DNA of 6,969 nucleotides, from the NCBI GenBank assembly GCA_900551135.1, contig URUX01000130.1, forward strand, positions 1-6,969, given 5' to 3'. The translations under genes and the position numbers were made by a program. The first letter of the stretch is position 1. Every line of letters starts with the position of its first letter. Of this stretch, positions 1 through 5,515 are shown piece after piece. The notes below the pieces were generated by a model. The model was not told where the DNA came from. It saw only the letters and a program-made list of their open reading frames with translations, and did not search any database. This stretch comes from an uncultured Clostridium sp. (GTDB lineage: Bacteria; Bacillota; Clostridia; Lachnospirales; Lachnospiraceae).

Positions 1-286
1 AAACAAGCTTCATCCAGAACTGTTTGAACTGACTGACATCAATAAAACCTCTGTCTGCCCGCTATGCAAAGTAATGCGGAAAGAATTAAAAAAGCGGGGA
101 ATCCCCCGCCTGGATGTGCTGTATTCCAAAGAAGAGCCATTAAAGCCGCAGGTCTCCCCTGACGCCTGTCCCGATCCGGCTTCCAGCCGCAGAGCGATTC
201 CGGGAAGCGTAGCCTTTGTGCCCTCTGCCGCCGGACTCATCATTGCCGGAAAGGTCGTGCGGACTCTCTGTAAAATTGAAGCGTAA
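1..286 (+). CDS. tcdA: tRNA threonylcarbamoyladenosine dehydratase (TcdA), C-terminal part only
   Basis: This is the 3' end of a gene that begins before the window. The open frame runs from base 2 to a TAA at 284-286 and gives 94 residues. The residues around CPLCKVMRKELKKRGI, the following VLYSKEEPLKP, and the closing GSVAFVPSAAGLIIAGKVV are the pattern I associate with the C-terminus of the ThiF/MoeB-like E1 superfamily protein TcdA (CsdL/YgdL). That enzyme uses ATP to cyclise the N6-threonylcarbamoyl group of tRNA A37 to cyclic t6A. The ATP-binding and catalytic N-terminal domain is outside the window, so activity cannot be judged. The gene is followed by 57 bp and then the bidirectional-looking hairpin at 350-385, which may end its transcript as well as that of the minus-strand RNA. 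Family assignment is fairly firm; the choice of TcdA over another ThiF-like protein rests on the tail alone. Confidence 0.8.
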   Translation, partial: NKLHPELFELTDINKTSVCPLCKVMRKELKKRGIPRLDVLYSKEEPLKPQVSPDACPDPASSRRAIPGSVAFVPSAAGLIIAGKVVRTLCKIEA

Positions 287-345
287 ACAAGGCCTGCTCT
301 ATAGCTTAAAATGACCATTCCCCCAGTCATGACCGCAAAGCGCAC

Positions 346-385
346 AAAAAAAGAACTGCTTATCCCCCACAGAAAGCAGTTCTTT
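346..385 (-). terminator. Intrinsic terminator of the small RNA (possibly bidirectional)
   Basis: Perfect 12-bp stem, AAAGAACTGCTT (385-374) against AAGCAGTTCTTT (361-350), with a 12-nt loop holding GTGGGGGAT. On the minus strand the stem runs into seven Ts (352-346). On the plus strand the 3' side is only TTCTTT then GG, so it is weaker there, but it could still end tcdA transcription. Confidence 0.75.
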
Positions 386-479
386 GGTCACGATCAATAA
401 CCGTCACATTAAATAGTTTTCATAATTTTGGCATCCCCATACCAAAATCCCACTCAAGACATCCCCATGTCTCTTACGT
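346..479 (-). ncRNA. Putative small RNA with repeated GGGG-loop hairpins
   Basis: A minus-strand transcription unit with no plausible protein frame. A near-consensus promoter lies at 484-512, so the start should be near 477-479, and an intrinsic terminator ends in seven Ts at 352-346, giving about 130 nt. Stem 1 (472-467/462-457) is AGACAT/ATGTCT around GGGG. Stem 2 (447-439/434-426) is TTTTGGTAT/ATGCCAAAA around GGGG. A weaker stem 3 (402-398/390-386) is GGTTA/TGACC. Stem 4 is the terminator. Stems 2 and 3 each contain one pair (441-432 and 399-389) that is G-U on the minus strand but C-A on the plus strand, which supports this strand. The loops share the element AUGGGGAU or a close variant. 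It is not recognised as 6S, SRP, tmRNA or RNase P RNA. The target is unknown. Confidence 0.62.
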
Positions 480-483
480 AATA

Positions 484-512
484 AATATACCATTCTTTTC
501 CTCACAAGTCAA
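484..512 (-). promoter_or_regulatory. Sigma-A-type promoter of the small RNA
   Basis: Read on the minus strand, a -35 box TTGACT (512-507) is followed by a 17-bp spacer (506-490) and a -10 box TATATT (489-484). TG one base ahead of the -10 box gives an extended -10 (TGG then TATATT). Upstream sequence is A/T-rich. This is the best housekeeping promoter match in the window. No minus-strand protein gene follows it before the terminator about 100 bp downstream. Confidence 0.75.
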
Positions 513-701
513 TCTTTCATTGTCTGTTTTTTACAAAAACATTTCTTGCCTATCGAATTTTTTATAAATTTTCATCAACTTTTGACGTCTTTTGTCATAT
601 TGTGTAGTCATTTAAGAAAAAAACCAAAAAGGCGCTGTCAGTTTAAACACGCAATCCAGGAAACACATGTCCACTGTTTCTTACCGATGCTTGCAAAACA
701 G

Positions 702-730
702 GTATATTCTTCTTCTGCTGGGGCATACTG
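702..730 (+). promoter_or_regulatory. Candidate sigma-G (forespore) promoter of the GerA-family gene
   Basis: GTATA at 702-706 fits the sigma-G -35 pattern GHATR. CATACTG at 724-730 differs in one base from a CATAMTA-type -10 box. The spacer is 17 bp. Initiation about 7 nt downstream would give a leader of roughly 28 nt holding the AAAGGAA ribosome binding site. The match is by eye; sigma-F and sigma-G sites overlap in sequence. Forespore expression is expected for GerA/SpoVAF proteins. Confidence 0.5.
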
Positions 731-765
731 GCTTTAGCAATCACCGGAAAGGAACGTGAAATTTC

Positions 766-2190
766 ATGGAATTTTCAACTAAACTCTCTGAAAATATGGA
801 TTTCTTAAAAGAAGTCCTTTATACGGATCATAATTTTGATGTAATTTACCGGGTTGTCGAAATCGGCGGACGCCAGGCCTGTCTGTACTGCATCGACGGT
901 CTGACCAAAGATGAAGCCCTGTTAAAAATCCTTCAGGTTTTCTCTTCGATTCCCCCCGAAAAAATGCCAGAAGACGCTCACAGTTTTTCCAAGCAGTGTA
1001 TCCCCTATGGGGAAATCGGACTTTTAAAATATTCCGATACCATGATTGTCCAGCTGCTGGCCGGAATCTCCTGCCTGTTTATCGATGGATATGATGCCTG
1101 CATTACCATTGACTGCCGCACTTATCCTGCCAGAAGCGTCTCCGAACCGGACAAAGACAAAGTTCTCCGCGGCTCCAGAGACGGATTTGTGGAAACCTTA
1201 ATCTTTAATACTGCCCTGATCCGGCGCCGAATCCGCGATCCCAGGCTGACCATGGAAATTATGAATGCCGGGGAAAGTTCTCACACAGATATTGCCATCT
1301 GCTATATGAAAAACCGGGTAGATCTCCAGCTTTTGGAACGCATCAAAACCCGAATCGAACGGCTGCATGTAGATGCTCTTACTATGAACCAGGAAAGCCT
1401 GGCCGAATGTATTTACCCGCACAAATGGTATAACCCATTCCCGAAATTCAAATTTTCCGAGCGTCCCGATACTGCGGCAGCCTCGATTTTAGAAGGAAAT
1501 ATCGTCATTTTGGTAGATACTTCCCCTGCCGCCATGATTCTGCCTTCTTCTGTCTTTGATATTATCGAAGAAGCTGACGACTATTATTTTCCGCCACTTA
1601 CCGGAACCTATCTGAGACTGTCCAGAATGGTAATCACTTTGCTGTCTCTGTTTTTGACTCCCTTATGGCTTCTTCTCATGCAGAATCCGGACATCATCCC
1701 GGCCTGGCTGGAATTTATCCAGCTGTCCGACGAACTTTATGTACCGCTGATTTTCCAGCTTTTAATTTTGGAATTCGCCATTGACGGCCTCCGGCTGGCT
1801 GCCGTCAACACCCCAAGCATGCTGACTACCCCGCTCAGTATTATCGCCGGTATTGTCATGGGAGAATATGCGGTAAACTCCGGCTGGTTCAACAACGAAA
1901 CCATGCTGTATATGGCTTTTGTCACGGTTGCCAACTACTCCCAGTCCAGTTTTGAACTGGGATATGCGGTAAAATTTATGCGTATTTTAATTCTGGTTCT
2001 GACTTCCCTCTTTAATTACTGGGGGTTTGCAGCCGGCACTATTTTCTCTGTCTGTGCTGTCATCTTCAACCGTACCATTGCCGGAAAAAGCTACATCTAT
2101 CCGCTGATTCCATTCAGCTGGTCTGAACTAAAAAAACGGTTCTTCCGCAGCCGCCTTCCCCATACAGAAAAAGAAAGCGCCGCAAAATAA
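766..2190 (+). CDS. GerA-family spore germination protein, SpoVAF-like
   Basis: 474 residues, the normal length for the GerA/SpoVAF family of inner-membrane spore proteins. The soluble N-terminal domain (about 1-280) contains the family block GSRDGFVETLIFNTALIRRR (136-155) and ERPDTAAASILEGNIVILVD (232-251). The membrane domain follows, with hydrophobic segments near 286-304, 326-345, 354-372, 378-390 and 404-436. FNNETMLYMAFV (375-386) and SSFELGYAVKFMRILIL (394-410) resemble SpoVAF more than the nutrient-receptor subunit GerAA. SpoVAF works with FigP to amplify ion release in germination, so a nutrient-receptor role is less likely but not excluded. The start ATG is preceded by AAAGGAA (748-754), a slightly long 11-12 nt spacing. 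No gerB, gerC or spoVA genes adjoin it: tcdA and a small RNA lie upstream and a convergent glpP downstream. A sigma-G-like promoter at 702-730 suggests forespore expression. Confidence 0.9.
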   Translation: MEFSTKLSENMDFLKEVLYTDHNFDVIYRVVEIGGRQACLYCIDGLTKDEALLKILQVFSSIPPEKMPEDAHSFSKQCIPYGEIGLLKYSDTMIVQLLAGISCLFIDGYDACITIDCRTYPARSVSEPDKDKVLRGSRDGFVETLIFNTALIRRRIRDPRLTMEIMNAGESSHTDIAICYMKNRVDLQLLERIKTRIERLHVDALTMNQESLAECIYPHKWYNPFPKFKFSERPDTAAASILEGNIVILVDTSPAAMILPSSVFDIIEEADDYYFPPLTGTYLRLSRMVITLLSLFLTPLWLLLMQNPDIIPAWLEFIQLSDELYVPLIFQLLILEFAIDGLRLAAVNTPSMLTTPLSIIAGIVMGEYAVNSGWFNNETMLYMAFVTVANYSQSSFELGYAVKFMRILILVLTSLFNYWGFAAGTIFSVCAVIFNRTIAGKSYIYPLIPFSWSELKKRFFRSRLPHTEKESAAK

Positions 2191-2209
2191 ACCGCTCCGG
2201 TGCGTTTAT
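2187..2209 (-). terminator. Hairpin between convergent genes, probable glpP terminator
   Basis: ATAAAC (2187-2192) pairs with GTTTAT (2204-2209), extended by GC/GC (2194-2195 with 2202-2203) across one bulged C, around the loop TCCGGT. The stem contains the TAA stops of both the spore gene and glpP. On the minus strand it is followed by TTT after the closing TTTAT, a modest U-tract; on the plus strand there is none. It may act as a weak shared terminator. Confidence 0.4.
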
Positions 2210-2766
2210 GCAAACCATAACTCTTCTTTTGTAGTAGATACCGCATCTGCCCCCGCAGAAAATGCTGCCATAATATCTTTTTTGTCAGAAATCAGTCCTC
2301 CGGCAATAATAGGAATATTGGTGTACTCCCGGATTTTCTTTAATACCTTTGGCATAATTCCCGGCATAATTTCCACCAGATCCGGATGAAAGGTGTCGAT
2401 CTGCTTCTTGGTCGTATCCATTGCCATGGAATCAATGACAAAGGTTCTCTGAATTCCGATGATTCCCAGTTCTACAGCCCGTTTTACCAAAAGAGGCTTT
2501 GTGCTGATAATACCGTCTGCCTCTGTATTTTCCTTAATAAAGTCTACTGCCACTTCTCTGGCGCTGAGGCCTGATATTAAATCCACATGGACTATGGCGG
2601 TTCTGCCATGGTCCTTAACCCGTTTTACCAGTTCGCTGATGTTGCAGATACTTCCGCACAGAATAAATACCACCTGGCATTCTGATTCAAAACATCTTTC
2701 AAATCGTTTTTCATCTTTGACGGCCGCTATAACCGGAGATGATTCCACTAATTCGATTGCTTTCAT
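2206..2766 (-). CDS. glpP: Glycerol-3-phosphate-responsive transcription antiterminator GlpP
   Basis: 186 residues, typical of GlpP (family PF04309), an RNA-binding protein with a TIM-barrel-like fold. With glycerol-3-phosphate it binds the leader of glp mRNAs and prevents termination. Visible family blocks are HVDLISGLS (60-68), DGIISTK (84-90), a central IGIQRTFVIDS (103-113), EIMPGIMPK (132-140), IIAGGLI (153-159) and GADAVSTT (172-179). The start ATG has a strong GGAGGA site (2773-2778) 6 nt upstream. It is the last gene of the minus-strand unit, 117 bp after the phosphodiesterase gene, and that gap contains a composite stem-loop. Next to a glycerophosphodiester importer and hydrolase, its ligand would be the end product of the operon. 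No obvious glp leader target is seen in the window, so its targets probably lie elsewhere. Family assignment is confident. Confidence 0.94.
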   Translation of the reverse strand: MKAIELVESSPVIAAVKDEKRFERCFESECQVVFILCGSICNISELVKRVKDHGRTAIVHVDLISGLSAREVAVDFIKENTEADGIISTKPLLVKRAVELGIIGIQRTFVIDSMAMDTTKKQIDTFHPDLVEIMPGIMPKVLKKIREYTNIPIIAGGLISDKKDIMAAFSAGADAVSTTKEELWFA

Positions 2767-2834
2767 CTTGTGTCCTCCATACTATTGTCCCCCCTTATTT
2801 TACCCCAAAAATTTCAAAAAAGAAAGCGTTAGGA

Positions 2835-2878
2835 TGGAATGAGCGCAGATTTTTCATCTGCGCCCTTTGTATATTCCA
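2835..2878 (-). other. Composite stem-loop in the ugpQ-glpP intergenic region
   Basis: An inner stem GCGCAGAT/ATCTGCGC (2843-2850/2856-2863) closes a 5-nt loop. On the minus strand it extends to 10 bp through a G-U pair (2864-2842) and a G-C pair (2865-2841). An outer stem TGGAAT/ATTCCA (2835-2840/2873-2878) flanks it, leaving a one-sided 7-nt bulge (2866-2872). No T-run follows directly on either strand; on the minus strand the first long T-run begins about 10 nt beyond the outer stem. It may be a processing or stabilising element, a weak terminator for the upstream genes, or a control element for glpP. Confidence 0.5.
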
Positions 2879-2883
2879 AATCT

Positions 2884-3612
2884 TTATTTCTTGCTGTCCA
2901 GCCAGCTCTTACATACCGTCGGATAGTTGGTAAAAATGCCGTCGCAGCCCCACTCATACAGCCGTTCCAGTGCTCCCATGTCATTAATGGTCCATACATT
3001 TACGTCAATGCCATGTTCTTTGCATTCCTTTACCGTTTCCTCAGTAAGTCCCTTTACACCTGGATGGTATGCCTCAAATCCGCATTTTTCGCAGTAATAT
3101 CCGGCATTTCCAATCCCCTCGTGAAGCAGCAGAGCACCGCAGTAACGGGTTGGATCCAGTTTCTTTATCTGTACCAGAGACATATGGTTGAAAGAAGAAT
3201 ACAGAACCCGATCCACCAGGTCGTATTTCCGAACCAGTTCCATGGTCTTTTCTTCCAACTCCGGGTAGTAATAAATGCTGCTCTTTAACTCTACATTGGT
3301 AACCAAATTGGTCTGTTTTACCCACTGGCAGTATTCCTCAAAGGTAGGAATCGGCTGAAAGCCGTATTTTTCATGGAATGCCTTGCCTGCATTGAATTTC
3401 AGTAATTCTTCGTAGGTATAATCTTTTACCAGCCCAGTTCCATCAGTTGTACGGTCAATGGCTTCATCATGGATTACTACCAGAACACCGTCCTTTGTAG
3501 TCTGGACATCCAGTTCAATCCCATCGCATCCGGTTTCTGCTGCTTTTTTGAAAGAAAGCATGGTATTCTCCGGATATTTTCCACTGTAACCTCTATGAGC
3601 ATATACTTTCAT
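2884..3612 (-). CDS. ugpQ: Cytosolic glycerophosphodiester phosphodiesterase (UgpQ-like)
   Basis: 242 residues, a complete single-domain GDPD of TIM-barrel type. It hydrolyses glycerophosphodiesters (deacylated phospholipids) to sn-glycerol-3-phosphate and an alcohol. The signature residues are all present: HRG (6-8) with the first catalytic His, PENT (14-17), the metal ligands Glu33 and Asp35 in ELD, His48 in IHDE, DRTTDGTG (53-60), and Glu108 in VELK. The protein starts directly at the barrel with no signal peptide, so it should act in the cytosol on imported substrate, as UgpQ does, rather than outside like GlpQ. The ATG at 3612 has AGAGG (3620-3624) 7 nt upstream. It lies 46 bp after ugpE in the same direction, and glpP follows. 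Substrate specificity cannot be read from sequence. The ugpQ symbol rests on length, cytosolic location and neighbours. Confidence 0.92.
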   Translation of the reverse strand: MKVYAHRGYSGKYPENTMLSFKKAAETGCDGIELDVQTTKDGVLVVIHDEAIDRTTDGTGLVKDYTYEELLKFNAGKAFHEKYGFQPIPTFEEYCQWVKQTNLVTNVELKSSIYYYPELEEKTMELVRKYDLVDRVLYSSFNHMSLVQIKKLDPTRYCGALLLHEGIGNAGYYCEKCGFEAYHPGVKGLTEETVKECKEHGIDVNVWTINDMGALERLYEWGCDGIFTNYPTVCKSWLDSKK

Positions 3613-3658
3613 GAAAGAACCTCTTTTCTGATATGTTTTTATATAATACGGTCTGCTT

Positions 3659-4534
3659 CTACTTCATTGCTGCCTTAGAATAACCAGTCAGCATGTACTT
3701 CTGGAAAATGAAGAACAAAATAATAACCGGTACAACTGCAAGTACGGCTCCCGCCATAACCTCGTGGTTGTTCATGGTCTCCTGGCCTGCAAAGGTATTT
3801 TGAAGCTGGGCCAGACCAATGGTCAATACTCTTCTCGGTTCGCCTCTTGCGATAATCTTAGGCCAGAAATAGGAGTTCCAGCCATCGGTAAAGGTAACCA
3901 GAATAACGGTAAACAGTGCAGATTTACACATTGGAGCCAGAATTTTGGTAATAATTCCAACACGTCCCAGCCCATCAATTCTTGCCGCTTCTACATAGCT
4001 GTCGTCGATTGCCATAAAGTTCTGTCTCAGCATGAAGATAAAGTATGGAGATACGGCTACCGGAAGGATCAGACCCAGGAAGGTATCAGAAAATCCTCTG
4101 TTTGCCATAACAATATAAATCGGAATAAAGGTAACCTGGATCGGGATCATCAGAGCGCCCAGTACAACCAGGAAGAAAATATTCTGTCCTTTAAATTTAC
4201 CCTTGGAAAATCCGTATGCTGCAAATACACCTGTGGTAACCTGACAAATCAGAATACCGGCAGTCATTACAATGGTGTTGTAGTAATACTTGGCAAAGTT
4301 GCCGCGTTTTAATACGTTGATGTAGTTCTCAAAATGAAATTCCTTTGGCCATAAGGTAGGTACTGCAAGAAGAATCTCCTCCTGGGATTTTACCGAAGAT
4401 ACCAGCATCCAGTAAATCGGAAATACTACCACAATCATAACGATTACTGCCAGCACCCACTGAACTGCTGACATGATTTTTCTTTTTCTCTTTGCCGCCT
4501 CATTGCGATCACTTAAACTTTTTGATTTTCCCAT
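3659..4534 (-). CDS. ugpE: ABC transporter permease, UgpE-like (glycerol-3-phosphate/glycerophosphodiester import)
   Basis: 291 residues, the usual length of the second permease of carbohydrate-uptake-type (CUT1) ABC importers. After a basic cytosolic N-terminus, the first membrane helix is about 24-46, with further hydrophobic segments near 88-108, 118-143, 151-169, 205-217 and 261-280. The EAA loop that contacts the ATPase is EAARIDGLGRVGIITKILAP (182-201), with the conserved Gly. A strong AAGGAGGG site (4547-4540) overlaps the ugpA stop codon, and only 11 bp separate the two genes, so translation is probably coupled. With UgpA it should form the membrane channel that receives substrate from the binding lipoprotein. 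CUT1 permeases are alike across substrates; the Ugp assignment leans on the adjoining phosphodiesterase and GlpP and on the type of binding protein. Confidence 0.88.
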   Translation of the reverse strand: MGKSKSLSDRNEAAKRKRKIMSAVQWVLAVIVMIVVVFPIYWMLVSSVKSQEEILLAVPTLWPKEFHFENYINVLKRGNFAKYYYNTIVMTAGILICQVTTGVFAAYGFSKGKFKGQNIFFLVVLGALMIPIQVTFIPIYIVMANRGFSDTFLGLILPVAVSPYFIFMLRQNFMAIDDSYVEAARIDGLGRVGIITKILAPMCKSALFTVILVTFTDGWNSYFWPKIIARGEPRRVLTIGLAQLQNTFAGQETMNNHEVMAGAVLAVVPVIILFFIFQKYMLTGYSKAAMK

Positions 4535-4545
4535 GACGGCCCTCC

Positions 4546-5436
4546 TTATGAATCGTAAGTTACTTTCTTGTTAGAAATCTTCATCGTTGCCGCTGTAATG
4601 ACTAACAGAAGCAGGAAGAAGAATACTGCTACGGTAGATGCTCTGTCCATACGGAAGTCTTCCATCGCGTAACGGTAGATGTTGTAAACAAATACTTCTG
4701 TGGAACGGTACGGTCCGCCCTGTGTCAAAATATCTACAGACTGGAATACCTTCATAGAAGATAAGAATGTCGTTACAAACAAAAACAGCGTAGTCGGAGA
4801 CAGCATCGGAATGGTAATCTTGAAAAACTTCTGTACGCTGTTAGCGCCATCCAGAGCCGCTGCTTCATAGTAGTCCGTAGAAATACCCATCATGGCAGAC
4901 AGATATACCATCATGCCGTAACCGATACATCTCCAGCCTGTTACCATTAATACGGAAATCAAAGCCGTATCGCGGTCGCCCAGCCAGTCTACCGGAGCAA
5001 TTCCAAGCAGGGACAGGAAGTAATTTAAAATACCGGTATCGGTATTTAAGATCCACAGGAATACAACTGCAGCAGAAGACATTGCCACGTATTTCGGCAT
5101 AAAGACAATGGCACGCATTGCCGCAAAGGTTTTGGTCATGCGGTTAAAGATTAATGCAAAAATCATACCGCCAATCAGGGTAATGCTCAGTTCTCCAATT
5201 GAATATAAAATTGTTACTTTTAAAGAATTCCATAAATACTTGGTTCCTGATCCGTTAAACAGCCACTTCCAGTTTTTGAAACCTACATAATTCCATGTAT
5301 CATTTAACAGGTTCCAGTCTGTAAAACTGATTTTTACCAGTTCGACAATAGGATAATAGGTAAAAACCGCAATCAGTATCAGAGCCGGAACTACACATAA
5401 GAAATCCTTAATTGCTGATTTTTTTCTAGGATTCAT
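4546..5436 (-). CDS. ugpA: ABC transporter permease, UgpA-like (glycerol-3-phosphate/glycerophosphodiester import)
   Basis: 296 residues, typical of the first CUT1 permease. The N-terminal helix is about 11-34, followed by a periplasm-facing stretch with the common FTDWNLLNDTWNYVGFKNWK pattern (38-57). Further hydrophobic segments lie near 71-98, 106-131, 157-182, 214-229 and 267-285. The EAA loop is EAAALDGANSVQKFFKITIP (191-210), with Gly at 198 and Pro at 210, the expected contact for a shared ATPase. The ATG has AAAGGAA 5-6 nt upstream. It follows ugpB after 79 bp that hold a GC-rich hairpin, and it is tightly linked to ugpE. No ATPase gene lies in the cluster, common in Firmicutes that share one MsmX/UgpC-type ATPase among several CUT1 importers. 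Substrate is inferred from context. Confidence 0.88.
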   Translation of the reverse strand: MNPRKKSAIKDFLCVVPALILIAVFTYYPIVELVKISFTDWNLLNDTWNYVGFKNWKWLFNGSGTKYLWNSLKVTILYSIGELSITLIGGMIFALIFNRMTKTFAAMRAIVFMPKYVAMSSAAVVFLWILNTDTGILNYFLSLLGIAPVDWLGDRDTALISVLMVTGWRCIGYGMMVYLSAMMGISTDYYEAAALDGANSVQKFFKITIPMLSPTTLFLFVTTFLSSMKVFQSVDILTQGGPYRSTEVFVYNIYRYAMEDFRMDRASTVAVFFFLLLLVITAATMKISNKKVTYDS

Positions 5437-5467
5437 TGATTTTCCTTTCTTTCTTGTCTTCTGACTT

Positions 5468-5503
5468 CCGGCGCCGTTCCTTTCTGCAGGAAATCGGCGC
5501 CGG
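5468..5503 (-). other. Intercistronic stem-loop between ugpB and ugpA
   Basis: CCGGCGCCG (5468-5476) pairs perfectly with CGGCGCCGG (5495-5503), a 9-bp all-GC stem. Inside it TTCCT/AGGAA (5477-5481/5488-5492) adds a second stem over a 6-nt loop, with two unpaired bases on one side. No T-run follows on the minus strand, so it is not a standard terminator. Its position after a binding-protein gene and before the permease genes fits an mRNA-stabilising or partial attenuation element that keeps the binding protein more abundant than the permeases. Confidence 0.65.
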
Positions 5504-5515
5504 TCAAAAAGTTAC

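Noticed and set aside
10..345. 111-residue minus-strand open frame opposite tcdA
   Set aside because: Antisense to a recognisable tcdA tail and running through the region downstream of the small RNA terminator; no ribosome binding site or family resemblance.
426..472. Very short ATG-GGG-ATG frames inside the small RNA hairpins
   Set aside because: They have fewer than ten codons, no ribosome binding site, and the ATGs are buried in stems; the repeat is better explained by RNA structure.
546..737. 63-residue plus-strand open frame in the gap before the spore gene
   Set aside because: It starts at TTG without a ribosome binding site, resembles no protein family, and its 3' part overlaps the candidate sigma-G promoter.
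2767..2834. Possible separate glpP promoter (TAAAAT about 35-40 bp ahead of the start)
   Set aside because: No acceptable -35 box at 16-18 bp from this hexamer; the T-rich tract there is not a match.
2459..2842. 127-residue plus-strand open frame opposite glpP
   Set aside because: Shadow of glpP, which has a strong ribosome binding site and full family motifs.
3613..3658. TATATAA-like sequence between ugpE and ugpQ as an internal promoter
   Set aside because: No -35 box at a proper distance; the AT-rich stretch alone is not evidence.
3764..4312. 182-residue plus-strand open frame opposite ugpE
   Set aside because: Composition is that of an antisense shadow (rich in Asn, Gln, His, Ser) and the opposite strand carries a complete permease with membrane helices and EAA loop.
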